DNA from: Cytidiella melzeri | Lineage: Eukaryota > Basidiomycota > Agaricomycetes > Polyporales > Irpicaceae | Assembly: GCA_022592445.1 (NCBI GenBank) | Contig: JABYQR010000087.1 | Location: 62,001-126,000, forward strand | Reading direction: 5' to 3' | Length of the DNA: 64,000 bases | In this document: positions 31,392 to 42,825 of the stretch, piece after piece | Numbering within the stretch: position 1 is the first letter of the stretch | How the letters are laid out: each line of letters opens with the position of its first letter | Translations under genes and position numbers: made by a program | The notes under the pieces: model-generated | Seen by the model: the letters and a program-made list of their open reading frames with translations, nothing else | The model's database searches: none | Told to the model about the DNA's origin: nothing

Positions 31392-33869
31392 TCACGCCAC
31401 AGACATCGGCCGAATCTTTGTGCCGTCCTTCGAGAACGCCGGCGAGGGCGGTACAAACAACGTGTCCTCCGTCAACGCCATCGACACCGGCTGGTACGCT
31501 GGCTCGGAAGACCCAGGCATCAGCACCGACGACGCCGAGGACGCAGTCGAAGTCGGGTTCATGGGCATCGGCGTCATCCTCCCCGGAATCTTGCGTGTCC
31601 TCGTTTTTCCACCGCCAGCACCACGTCGGCGGAACATGTACACAAAGGCGGCTACGACAAGGAGCAGGATGACGAGAGCGTTGAGCGCCATGATGGCCAG
31701 CATCGCGGGAAGGTACACAGCGAGTTTGTTGATCGTGTCCGCGGCGTCTCCAGAAACAGTGAGGGAGCCGCTGGCGGAGCTGGTTTCAGGGGAGGAAGAA
31801 GTGGTGCTGTTAGCTGCGTTGTATGTAATGTTCGTCGCTGCAGCGCCTCCGCGAAGTTGATGGAATTCAGCGGAGGCTTTGTTAGGGTCCACAAGGGAAA
31901 GCAGCTTCACGTATGGGTTTCCCAGGCTGCCGTCGGACTGATAGTCACCGAAGTCGTAGACCGAGTAGATCGACCGAAGGACGTTGTCACCAACCAGCCA
32001 ATCACTGTAGATATGTGATCAGAAAAGGATGTTGTAGTGCAAACAAGGGGGCCTGGACTCACAACTCGCCCGCACCAACAGCGACAGTTTGAGGGATGAA
32101 CGTCCCGGTGCATTGTCCAGGGACAGAAAGACTTTGGGGGCTGACATCAAGGGGATGGATGGGGAACACCTTGCCGCTGAACTCCAGTTAGCTCATCGAA
32201 TCATACAACACAGCCACACAAAACCAAATCAAATCCTCACCCAAACTGCAAGGCAATGTCAATTTCGACATCGCAAGGAACAATCCATTGGCCGATACTT
32301 GAGTCGTACGAGGCACCCGGGACTGCGCCATAAATCGCCGTACACACAGCTTCTGGTGCGTAACTACAGATGGCAGATTGTCATGAGAAAATTAAACTGG
32401 ATATCAAGACTGGGACTTACGTGAACGATGTTCCGCTGTCCAGCAGGACGACTGCCTTTCCTGCAGGCGCGCCGGTTACAACGGTTGATACAGGTACGGT
32501 CTTGCTACCCACGATCAACGCATCGACCAGTACATTCCATCGCGATGGATACGCCTCGGGGAACGTTGGCAGCGGGTCATTGTTCAAAACGGAAGCATAT
32601 TGTGGGGAAACTTCACCTGGCGTGGCCGTTAGAGGCGGGTCGACGAAAAATAAAAACGAATGGACTAAATACCAATAGAAAATGTTCCTTGGACATCGTT
32701 ATTGTTGTCAGCCGTTCGCTGCAAAGCAAACGAGATGAAATTGGGCTCATTTGTGTTGTCGGCAAAAAGGTTGTGCAGTAGGCTGCGGCCTGTGCTCGAA
32801 CCAGTGTGGTTTACGAGAGCATCGACTGTCGATAGCGAATCAAAGCCAAGGCCGGCGATTCCGGTAGCGCCGTACTGGAGAGCAGGGTTCACTGCTGCGG
32901 ATACGTCAAGGTAGGCTTGGGAAGACACCGATATCCTAGATGGCAAAAAAGACAACTACTTGCTTCAGAAACAACACGCGCCACAAGCAAGCCGCTGAAA
33001 CGAACCCTGCAAACTGCACCGGTGCATAATTGACGGTGCCATACGCCCATCCAATTCCATACTGTCAAAGTGCTGTCAGCAGAAACGCACCACGAGCATA
33101 CCGGCAGGTTGCCTCACCGTCAAATTCCAGGTGGTAGACTAGGGTTATACGGTCAGTCATCATCTTACGACATACATGATGCTGTGAAGTCACACTTACA
33201 GTCGTTTGTGAATTAGGTAAAGGGGAAGACGGACCCTTGATCCACAAATCTGAAGAGCCCGTGTCCAGTTGGACAAGGTAATCTAGACCAGATATCAGTA
33301 TGGGGAAGCAAAGTGACGCCGCCGTACTCACCTTGGCCGCCTACGGTGATCTTGGTGAAAACAACGTGGTCAGCTCGCGAAAAGCACACAGCGTTTCGGC
33401 AGGAGAAAACATATTTGAAACGCGCGAATCGAAAGGAATGCAGCACGAAGCATCACAAGCGTGCCAACACTGACTCCTACAGATCCCAGCTTTCAATCTG
33501 CCAGAGTCGTGCTCGGCTGTGCGCAGAAAAGAGCCTGCTTTCGTTCCGTTGGCAGGCGCAAGTCACCCAGACTCACGTTGGTCATGTATAGTATATCATG
33601 GGTGTCGCTGCGTGGGGTACATGAGTTGTAAAAGGTGCGTTTGTGGCTGGGAAGAGTGTGTGAACTCACTCCATTGAGATTTCTGAGCCAGTTGTACTTG
33701 ACGACGCAGCTAAAAGCGTCGGGCGACTGAAAGCTGTGCTCCCACTGCGTTTCCTAAACTTCCTTTCATAACTGGGCGACCTGACCCGTCTCACAGGGAA
33801 CGTGAGCGCATTAGAGAGCGCTGCGAGGAGTAAGCAGCCGAGAGCTAGGGAACTTGTGGAGGTCTTCAT
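31392..33869 (-). CDS. Membrane-tethered pepsin-like aspartic protease (family A1)
   Basis: Secretory aspartic endopeptidase. The start at 33869 gives a signal peptide (MKTSTSSLALGCLLLAALSN), then a basic propeptide (RRVRSPSYERKFRKRSG). The first active-site motif is YLVQLDTGSSDLWIKG. The second is AVVLLDSGTSFTYAPEAVC. Other family blocks are YGIGWAYGTVNYAPVQFAG, TGIAGLGFDSLSTV, FISFALQRT, VPCDVEIDIALQFGGKVFPI and WLVGDNVLRSIYSVYDFG. After the catalytic domain there is a Ser/Thr-rich stalk (NSTTSSSPETSSASGS), one transmembrane helix (LPAMLAIMALNALVILLLVV), and a basic cytosolic tail starting YMFRRRGAGGG. The C-terminal anchor sets it apart from secreted pepsins. About nine introns. Localisation to the plasma membrane or vacuole is inferred. 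Confidence 0.93.
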
Positions 33870-34557
33870 CGAGAGGTTGCCGAGTACCGATTCTCCAGAA
33901 CGAGTAGCGAATGTAAGACAGCGAGTGTGGATGCTGAACGACAGGCAGCGTAGAGTCAAGGAAAGACCGTTGTGGGCACTGTGCAGTTGCGCAGCGAGGA
34001 GAGCAACTAGGTGGCAGGCCTCTGCAAGGACCGTTGTTCCTTTGCCATCAGTTGATCGTGTTTCGCGTGATAATAGAGTCCAGTTAGAAAGTCTGTTGAT
34101 ATCTTGTGCTCGATAGCTTATCTTTTTCTTACTTTTACGCCGCATGAATGGTTGAGCAGAAATGCTGAAGGCAACGACGACGAACGACGGTGGGCCTCGA
34201 CGTTTCCCAGCTTTGAAGAGTATCGTCGGGCGGAATTGTGTGGAAAGCTTTCCACGACATTGGTCTCCCGATCATGTATAGACCTTCGGAGTCGACACAC
34301 GGATGCGCAGGCCGCGACGCGCACAACACACAATATTCCCAGATTCTGAGCCCCCCAAACTCGCTCGTCGTCGTCGCCGGCGATGCAGTGGTCGCACAGG
34401 GCGTCGGCCAGTGGCGGCGGTGGCGGCAACCCAGCGGAACGCGCCCACGTGAATGGCAATCGTTCTCGTGACCCCGCATGTTCCCCGCATTCCGGCTGGG
34501 TTCCTTCTCGCGAGTATAAACCTCCTCTCTCCCACTCTCTACGTTGGACTCATCGCC
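33870..34557. promoter_or_regulatory. Divergent upstream region of protease and HOT genes
   Basis: This 688 bp stretch lies between head-to-head start codons. Several overlapping open frames of 80-115 codons occur on both strands, which fits GC-rich sequence and not a gene. A TATAAA-like box at about 34516-34521 (GAGTATAAAC) lies 37 bp before the HOT start codon. Confidence 0.5.
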
Positions 34558-36533
34558 ATGGCTTCAGCTTCGTCTCGAGGTGCTATTCGTCGACTGATCA
34601 ACGCAGTCCAACACACAGCTTGTCCATGCCATGGCTGTCGGTCAGGAGGCACGCATAACGCTCTCCAGGGAGCTCTTCACCAGATGAGAAAGTATGCGAC
34701 CCCTGTGGACGCACTGCCAATGGACAAAGAGTATGCCTTCGAGGTGTGTCACTACTCAGCTGCTGTACATGAACACAGACGCGACGCGCTGCTTCATAGG
34801 TCGCTGCCTCCAACCTCAGGTTCGGCGAGGGCGTCACCCGCGAAGTCGGTATGGACTTCAAGAACATGAAAGCCAGAAAGGTGCGTCATACAGCATAACA
34901 TCAGACATAACGGACTCTTAGACGTTGCGCTCTGCAGGTAGCCGTCTTCACCGACCCCAACATCAAGAACTTGCCGCCTATGAAAATGGCAATTTCTTCT
35001 CTCGAATCGCAGCAAGATTTGCCATTCGTCGTGTATGATCGCGTAGTGACCGAGCCAACGGAAGCTAGCTGGCGAGATGCCATCGCCTGGGCCCGCGAAC
35101 ATGACTGTAGCCACTTCCTTGCGTAAGCATACGACCAACGTGCCGTACATCTTCTCACTTTGGCTTGTAGCGTCGGTGGAGGAAGCGTGATTGACACTGC
35201 GAAAGCCGCGAACTTGTACGTTTTCTCATGGCATGCAATCTTGTAGCATAATTGACACCGCCGCAGGTTTACCGTTTATAAAAATGCAGATTTGTTTGAC
35301 TTCATTAATGCCCCTGTTGGCAAGGGTCTCCCCATCACTGAAAAGCTTAGACCTTTGATTGCTGGTATGCCTTTCCCCACGCAACTTATATGTTAAGGAT
35401 TGATCGCATGGCTTTCAGTGCCAACAACTGCCGGAACTGGTGCAGAGACAACGGGAACAGCCATCCTCGACATTACTTCTATGAACTTCAAGACCGGCAT
35501 CGCAAACCGTGCAATGAAGCCCATGCTCGGCATAGTGGATACTCTTAATACGCGATCATGTTCTCGAGGTACCTGTCATCCAGTAAACTTTTGCATATGC
35601 AGCTGTTAACAAGGTCCTCAGAAATCCACATCAGCTCTGGACTTGACGTACTGTTCCACAGTCTGGAGAGTTACACTGCTATCCCGTACGTACTACCCGA
35701 ATGGCTTCTCAGCACTCACTCATTGTCCACTTCTCCTAGTTATACCGAGCGTTCTCCGCGGCCTTCCAACCCTATTCTGCGCCCCGCATACCAAGGAAGT
35801 AACCCCGTTGCAGACATTTTCTCGATGTGGGCACTGAGGACCACAGTGGAGTATCTCCCTCGAGTTGCGAAGAACCAAGACGATCATGAAGCTTTACAAA
35901 AGATGCTGTAAGCTGCATTCCTCTATACGGCTACTTTGGCTGACTACTCTCACAGTCTTGCGGCGTCTTTCGCTGGCATTGGCTTCGGCAACGCCGGTGT
36001 GCATTTGTGCCACGGTATAAGCTATCCTGTGCGGCCACTCTCTTGCATCTCGTCAACAATTCACAGCCACTGACCATGTTTGTTTCGTGTAGATTTCAGG
36101 ATACAACAAGACAGGTCCTAAATGGAAACACCCCGGATACAAGGTCGACCATCCAATTGTACCCCACGGCATAAGCGTTGCGATCACCGGCCCCGCAGTC
36201 TTTCAATTCACAGCTCCGTCTGCGCCCTCGCGGCATCGCGAGGCTCTCGCTGTGTTCAAACGCACGACAGAGACCGACCCTTCGATTGCTGCCATCCCGG
36301 ACGCGGACATCGGTGCTCACCTGTACGAGGCAATCGCTCGCTTCCTCGATAGTATCGACGTCCCGCGAGGGTTGACGGCTCTCGGGTACACAAACGCTGA
36401 TATCGCCAAGATTGTGGAGGGCACTCTGCCTCAACGTCGTGTTTTGGATCTTGCGCCTGGTATTGGAGATGTGGCGGGTGAGGATGGCAGAGAGCTGTTG
36501 ACTGGAATTGTGGAGCGGTCGATGTCGTATTAA
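34558..36533 (+). CDS. ADHFE1: Hydroxyacid-oxoacid transhydrogenase, mitochondrial (Fe-ADH family)
   Basis: Iron-dependent alcohol dehydrogenase superfamily member of the HOT type, which oxidises 4-hydroxybutyrate while reducing 2-oxoglutarate to 2-hydroxyglutarate. The start at 34558 gives an Arg/Ser-rich leader ([20 protein letters not shown]) with an unusual CPCHGC cluster, then [18 protein letters not shown]. Catalytic blocks are [34 protein letters not shown] (the nucleotide-binding Gly-rich loop), [56 protein letters not shown] and [18 protein letters not shown]. The Asp and three His of the metal site are present. The C-terminus is [20 protein letters not shown], then [20 protein letters not shown]. 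The stop is at 36531-36533. About seven introns. An upstream in-frame ATG exists at 34453, but 34558 fits a presequence better. Confidence 0.93.
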
Positions 36534-37022
36534 TCCCTTTCTCTCAATCCCTCAACGGAATATGACATTGTAACATTTAGCAAGCTTTTGTCTACTTCAT
36601 CACTGCATGCCTCACTTGGTGAGACGAAATTTCTTGCCAGGACTGGTGGGAAGTGTTGCGTCATGCGTGCATTGGTATCTATATCTTTTTTTTTCTTTTT
36701 TTTTTTCCCAATAAATATTGAAAGGCGCCAGCAAAAGCCAGGGGCGCACGACAGCCGAACATACACCACTAGAGCTAACTACAAACCATCACACCGCATA
36801 AGCAACGTGGATTGGATAAGGACACCTCCTCCCCTCAGTGGTGTGCGAATAGAGCGTGACCAGAGTCTCCCACTTGGGTAACGATGCCAGGTGCTTGCCA
36901 TAACCCTTTGTGAGGGGGTCGGTTAGATGCGTGTAATCATATCACTACATAACTTCGAACATCTCGAATCTGAGAATCGGAAGTTTTTGCTTGTGCAGAT
37001 CCAACGTTTGATCCATACACTC
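36534..37022. promoter_or_regulatory. Gap between HOT and HIS6 with poly-T tract
   Basis: This 489 bp stretch between tandem genes holds a 25-base T-rich tract (about 36687-36709, T8-C-T12). The tract may be a nucleosome-depleting element or part of the HOT 3' UTR. No canonical Gcn4 site (TGACTCA) is seen upstream of HIS6. Confidence 0.5.
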
Positions 37023-38249
37023 ATGTTCATACCTCCAAAAGCGCCACGCAGGACATCGTTCAGACCGTGCATCGACCTGCACGACGGCCAGGTGAAGCAA
37101 ATCGTCGGCGGGACATTGACCGAAGCTCAAGACACGCTCAAAACAAACTTTGTAGCCACCCGCCCACCAAAATACTACGCGGAGCTATACAAAAGGAACG
37201 GATTGAGAGGCGGTCATGTCATAATGCTGGGTAAAGGGAATGGGGAGGCTGCAAAGGAGGCTTTGGGCGTGTGGCCAGGTATTGCATGTTACAGTGTGAA
37301 CGTCCTCGAGACTTGAGCTGATGAGTTTTTTGCTTTGAAGGTGAGTTTCAGGTTGGTGGCGGTATAAACGACGAAAATTGCTTGGCGTGGATTGAGCACG
37401 GTGCAAGTAAAGTAGAACGGTCCATTTTTTAAGCTTTATCCTGAACAGCTCTAATAAATATTTCCCACTCTCGTGTTCTAGGTGATTGTGACATCGTATC
37501 TGTTCCCAGATGCGGAGTTCTCTTTGCAAAGACTGGAGAGAATCTCCTCTATCGTCGGTAGAGGACGACTTGTAGTCGACGTGAGGTACGCTGCGCACAT
37601 GTTCGTCAAAAACAGGTTCCATCCCAGTCGAACACCCACAATTGCAGCTGTCGCAAAAAAGGCACCAAATGGTTTGTGGCCATGAACACATGGCAGACTA
37701 TCACAGAAATGGAGGTTTGCAAAGGTACGATATGTTTCGAGTACTACAAGCTCAACTGAGCCGCTGATGGCTTGCCTCAGAGTCCCTCGACGAGCTGTCC
37801 CAATACTGCGACGAGTTCCTCATCCATGCCGCGGACGTCGAAGGCCTTTGTAACGGCATCGACGAGGACCTTGTCCGAAGTGAGGGCTGCTAATAAACCA
37901 CCCGCATTTTCCTCGTTACTGATCTTGAGCAGAGCTGGGTCAATGGGTCACTATACCCACGACATACGCTGGCGGTGCGAAATGTACGTCTCTCTCGTCC
38001 CATCCTACCTGAATGCAAGCCAACCGGGAGGAATGCAGCTGTGACTGATCTCCAGCTGGTGGACGACTTGTCTGGGGGGAAAGTCGACTTGACTTTTGGA
38101 AGGTGCGTTCCCTTACCGTAGGCAGTCGCTTCTCCTGTTCACATTTTAGCTGCTTCAGTGCGCTGGACATTTTCGGTGGCTCCCTTGTCACCTTCGACGA
38201 ACTCGTCATCTATAATTCAGTAGCAAGGAATGTAGCGGACACGTCATGA
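37023..38249 (+). CDS. HIS6: ProFAR isomerase of histidine biosynthesis (HIS6)
   Basis: 1-(5-phosphoribosyl)-5-[(5-phosphoribosylamino)methylideneamino]imidazole-4-carboxamide isomerase, the fourth step of histidine synthesis; a TIM barrel of the HisA/His6 group. The start at 37023 ([11 protein letters not shown]) precedes [20 protein letters not shown], with the catalytic Asp in PCIDLHDG. Later blocks are [115 protein letters not shown] phosphate loop, and [20 protein letters not shown]. The end is [14 protein letters not shown] with the stop at 38247-38249. About six introns keep frame. An upstream in-frame ATG at 36927 is possible. The gene converges on the PPR gene with only 81 bp between stops. 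Confidence 0.93.
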
Positions 38250-38330
38250 CTTGCCGTCTGGGAGGCAATTGCAGTACGTGGGATTAACGTGTGGTTCATG
38301 GGTAGGCTATAAGTAATGTATGTATTGACC

Positions 38331-40547
38331 TCAAATAGATCTCGAATAGCGACTATCCATCGTGTCGTCAATATGCTTCGACATCGCATTCAAGCCCGCT
38401 TCGCTTCCTAGATGGTTACCATCGTCGCGCGGAATGTAGGTCGCTGACTTCAACACAGCCGCGGCTTTTGACCTCAGCGAGTGCCACCGCTTTTGTTCCT
38501 CTGACTCCGGGGAAAAGCGCGAGCTGCCTATGTTGTCCGGTATATCGTCGATGGACTGAGATGGCGAAGCTTTCTTTAACGTGCTATTCACTAGCCCATT
38601 ACTTGCTTCCGCGAGCTTGATGATGGAGAGAGCGTTCTTCTTCTTGTTCTTACTAAGTCTAACTTCCAGCCATTTCTTCTCATTTCCTTCGTTACTAGCC
38701 ATAGAATCCGTATCTTTGAACGACGACAATATTCCGATAGTATTGAAGTGGTCGAGGATACGAAGACACTGGCGCATGTTCGCGCGGTCCCGCGTGGCAA
38801 GGGCAGTACGAGCCATGGATGCTAGGACGCTACCGTCGGGATTGATCAACTTGCCTGATGAACGTAACGGTGGTTTTGGAGAGCCAGAGCGACCATCGCG
38901 GAAGTCCTCGGCACTGTATCCAGTCATAAGTTCAAAGGCACGTGTGGCAGATGCCCAATCCTTCCCGCGCCAGAAGCAGGCAAACGCTGCTCGATAGAGG
39001 CTCAGGTCAGGGCGGATCCTCGACTCGTACTCCGGGTCGTCGAGGCCTTGACGAAGCATCCATTCGATGATCTCCAAGCTCTGCTTCGATTCGCCCAGAG
39101 ATCCCAAGATGGAGAGGCTCGTGTAGGCTGTGATGACTTGGCGCATGTGCTGACACTCGAGTACTGGGCTTGCTCCGGATGGTACAGGTCGGTCCATCAA
39201 CTGCTGGACGAAGTGTATACAAGTCTTCGGTTTCGAAGCATACAGCGACAGATCAAGTATCGCGGATAGTAGAACAGGCGTGAGAGACACGCGAGGCTTC
39301 AGGGGAGCCTCGCCTGGTTTCGAAAGACCAACGTAGTCCCGGACGATGTCGAACGCGACGAGTTGGTCAGTCGGACGACCATTGCTAAGGATTTTGATGA
39401 GGTTTGAGAGGACGAAAGCATCTATATCCAATGTCCCTTTCTCAGCTTGCTTCAGGCACTGCTTCCACAAATATTTGGCGTCTGACGCGTTTTTGCTCGC
39501 CACCGGAGCTTGTCCCTCTAACCCAGGAATATGCCGTCGCTCGTACAGCTGATGAAGTAGGTTGGTGTACGTGCGGCCATCGGGTATCAGTGGTCCATTG
39601 TCATGCATGTCGGTGAACACATCTAGCATTTTCTGATGCAGCTGTGCTTTCCCGAGAATGCTGAGATATATGTTGAAAGGAATAGTGGAAAGTTCTAGAC
39701 TGCGGGGACTGGTGTCCTTGACCTTCCTAGCGTGGTTGAGGAACGCATCGAAGATGTCGTGCACGTTGTTCAACTGCTTCGAGTACTGTTCCCAATCATC
39801 TATCTCATGATAACCTCTCATCATCACAGAGTACGTGTAGCTTGTAGGGACGTGACCTCGCCGTTTCATCTACTGGCGAGTGAGAACGCTCCCTACGATA
39901 TCAAAACGGACACTCACATCGGTGAACAGTCGATGTGCGAGCTGAAATTTCCGAGCCCTCATCACCTCCGCGATCAGTTTATTCCACACTACCACATTCT
40001 GAGCATCGAGAGGGACGTTCTGTAAACAAGTGACCGCATCGTCGTATTTGCCTTCCTCGCAAAGTTTCATCAACCTTTGTAGTAGCACAAAGGGCCGGAG
40101 AAGTGGCTTGCTTCCTTCCGCGTCCGTGTCTTTCGAGTGAGGGATAGATCGGATTCGTGGTTGGGGTCTGCTTCGGTAGAGGTTGCCCTGGTCTGAAGAC
40201 CGAGACTCATCTCGAGTCCACTGCTTAGATTTGAGCTGTCGAGATTTGCTTTGGTCCGGCGACTGAGAGGACGTTCGAAGCTGGGAACTGCTGTGATTCG
40301 ATGTGTCCTGGTCTGAGGACTGGAACGAATGGGCTTTGTGTTGGTGTGAGAGCGACCGAGGCGTGTATGGAGACCTCCGTGGAGGTTTGTGTTGTTCATG
40401 CTCAACGACACCCCCTTGTAATGGCAGGTCTACGAACATGGATGGAGTAGGTGTAGAGTTGGTAGAAGCATGTTTGGCGACTGTGGACGTGCGAACGAGG
40501 ATTGACGACGGGGCATGCCTGATTGAGGATGAGACGTTCCGGAGCAT
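38331..40547 (-). CDS. Mitochondrial pentatricopeptide repeat protein
   Basis: Predicted mitochondrial RNA-binding protein of the PPR class. Two exons (39918-40547 and 38331-39869) join across a 48-bp intron (FTD / MKRRG) to give 722 residues. The start at 40547 (MLRNVSSSIRHAPSSILVRT) opens a clear presequence rich in Arg and Ser. A long Ser/Gln/His-rich disordered region follows to about residue 130. Helical repeats then appear, for example VVVWNKLIAEVMRARKFQLA, TSYTYSVMMRGYHEIDDWEQ, STIPFNIYLSILGKAQLHQK, GRTYTNLLHQLYERRHIPG and LSLYRAAFACFWRGKDWASA. The spacing of about 35 residues and the Y-T-L pattern fit PPR. The target transcript cannot be told from sequence. It shares a short divergent promoter with the folate gene. 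Confidence 0.88.
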
Positions 40548-40791
40548 GAATGAAGAGCGGGCGAGATGGTGGACGTTGGGCACTCTCAACGAGCTGCAGC
40601 GGAAGTACGACGGTGGACGTTGTGGACGAGGTCGCGTCAGCGCTGGGGGCGCTTGTTTGATTGCTCTCTTGTGTTCGCCTCGGATTCTGTGCTGTCTGCT
40701 CGCGCTTTGCCAGGGAAAAAATTGCACTAGGATTCCGGAATTGTCTCACCATCTGAGCGGTGGGCGTCGATAATAAAGCTATGCACAGGTG
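40548..40791. promoter_or_regulatory. Bidirectional promoter between PPR protein and FPGS
   Basis: This 244 bp stretch lies between head-to-head start codons of two genes whose products are both expected, at least in part, in mitochondria. A TAATAAAG stretch lies just before the FPGS start. No named site is certain. Confidence 0.5.
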
Positions 40792-42734
40792 ATGACTTGT
40801 CTCCTCCGTTTGCTCACCACCTCCCGCCGCTTCCGCCATCCAGCTGCTGCTAGAGCCATGTCCTCAAGGACATACGGCGACGCCGTCGAGCAGCTGAACT
40901 CCCTGCAGAGTAATGCAGCAACCATAGAGGCGGCGCGAGCCTCGGGCGGTAGGCTCAGCACTACCGCCATACCGGAAATGCTCGAGTATCTGGGCAGGAT
41001 AGGCTATTCGGTGCGTACATATCAGGACTCGTTCAGATGGCCCACCCTCACTCTCTGTAGCCCGATGATTTGAACAGACTCAATGTCATACATGTGACGG
41101 GCACAAAGGGCAAGGGTTCGACGTGCGCCTTCGTGAACTCGATTATCAGAGAGATGCGACCAGACTGGAATGTCGGTGAGTACAGCATTTCGGTGCTTCA
41201 ATAGCTTAGGACTCATGAGGTATAGGTCTATATACCTCTCCTCACTTGGTGGCGGTTCGCGAACGTATCAGAATCAATGGTGCACCGATCTCTGAAGAAC
41301 TATTCGCCAAGTTCTTCTTCGAGGTTTGGGATAGACTGGAGGCAAACGACAAAGTACGTTCGCACGAAGCCCTACACGAAGATCGACCATAAATACAGCA
41401 CCCATAGAGAGCTAATCCAGAAACCTTGCCCAAACCTGCATACTTTCGGTTCATGACACTCGTCTGTTGGCATGCATTCTTAACCTTGAAGGTATGTAGT
41501 GTGGGATAGAAAGACACCAAGTCCTCCTCAACATCCTCTTCTCAGGTAGACGCTACAATATTAGAGGTAGGCGTAGGCGGCATGTACGATAGCACTAATA
41601 TCGTGCCGAAACCCGTCGTTACTGGTGTCACCGCCCTCGGGATTGATCATGTAGGTATTTTGGGCAAAACTCTGGAGCAAATTGCATGGCAAAAGGGTGG
41701 GATCTACAAGGTACGAAACAGATAGCTCTACTCCCCCAAAGTATTGACATCAATACTCACAATAATTGCGCAGCCTGGAGTTCCTGCGTTCACCGTCCCT
41801 CAACCGCCAGAAGGTCTTGAAGTCCTCCGCCAGCGAGCGGCAGAACTCCGCAGCTCAGAGTTCGTCGTGGTCCCAGAGGTAGAAGGTGTTCGCAGTCTCA
41901 AGCTTGGGCTTCCCGGAATACATCAGTATCAGAACGCCAACCTCGCGGTTCACCTGGCGAGAAGGTTCTTGAAAGACCGATCCGAAGTCGAACCTGATAC
42001 CTCACTCTCCCCTGCGTACGCGCAAGCTTTGGAAAATGCCAAATGGCCAGGTCGTTGTCAAACGGTCCCGGACCCGAAGTACCATGACCAGACGTGGTTC
42101 CTGGACGGCGCGCATACCCTTGAAAGCTTGGATTGCTGCGTTGAATGGTTCGTCGACCCTTCTGCAGCTCTGAGGCACGAATCGTACGTCACGGTCCCTC
42201 TGCTATATTTGCTGCCTGACTCATTTGACCGCGGCCTTAGGTTACGCCCTCTCCGCGTGCTCATCTTCAATTGCACGAGTGGAAGATCAGGACCGTCATT
42301 CCTGGGTGCCATGTTCGAAAGACTTGCACTGCAGCTGCGACTGCATAAACGAGACGACCAACCAAACCAGTTCTTCGACCACGTTATCTTTTGTTCTAAC
42401 GTCACGTATGTCAGCGGACAATTCAAAGGAGGTACGTGGCTCCGTGCCTCTGAGACGCGCATATCGCTAATGAAGCCCTGTACCAGACCTCGCGACCAAG
42501 TCCCTCTCCGAGGCAGAGCTCTCCCAACTCAAGACACAACACGAGCTAGCGAACGCATGGCGCGGCATAATCCCTACATTCCCGGACGACCAGATTCACG
42601 TTCTACCATCCATCGAGCACGCGATCAATATCGTCCGAGAGCAAGACAAGCCCGTCGATATCCTTGTTGCGGGAAGTCTCCATCTCGTGGGAGGTGTGAT
42701 CGAAGTCGCTGGGCTTTCCGACTTTGCGCTGTAG
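40792..42734 (+). CDS. MET7: Folylpolyglutamate synthase
   Basis: ATP-dependent ligase that adds glutamates to folates, keeping them in the cell and in mitochondria; of the Mur ligase fold. The first ATG (40792) gives MTCLLRLLTTSRRFRHPAAA, a mitochondrial-type presequence. A second ATG at 40858 (MSSRTYGDAVEQLNSLQSNA) would give the cytosolic form. Motifs in order are RLNVIHVTGTKGKGSTCAFV (P-loop), YTSPHLVAVRERIRINGAPI, LEVGVGGMYDSTNIV, TGVTALGIDHVGILGKTLEQ, IAWQKGGIYKPGVPAFT, FLDGAHTLESLDCCVEWF and LIFNCTSGR. The last exon gives LVAGSLHLVGGVIEVAGL and a stop at 42732-42734. About seven introns. It converges on SLX4, with 91 bp between stops. Confidence 0.95.
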
Positions 42735-42825
42735 AGCGCATTAAACTGTGGATACTTTATCTATCTCATCATAGACTACATAGAAATATTGGTATAGTAA
42801 TAGTTGACCTTCAACAGGCGGAATG

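Noticed and set aside
33870..34557. Several 80-115 codon frames on both strands between protease and HOT genes
   Set aside because: They overlap one another in different frames in GC-rich sequence and show no domain; the area is a divergent promoter.
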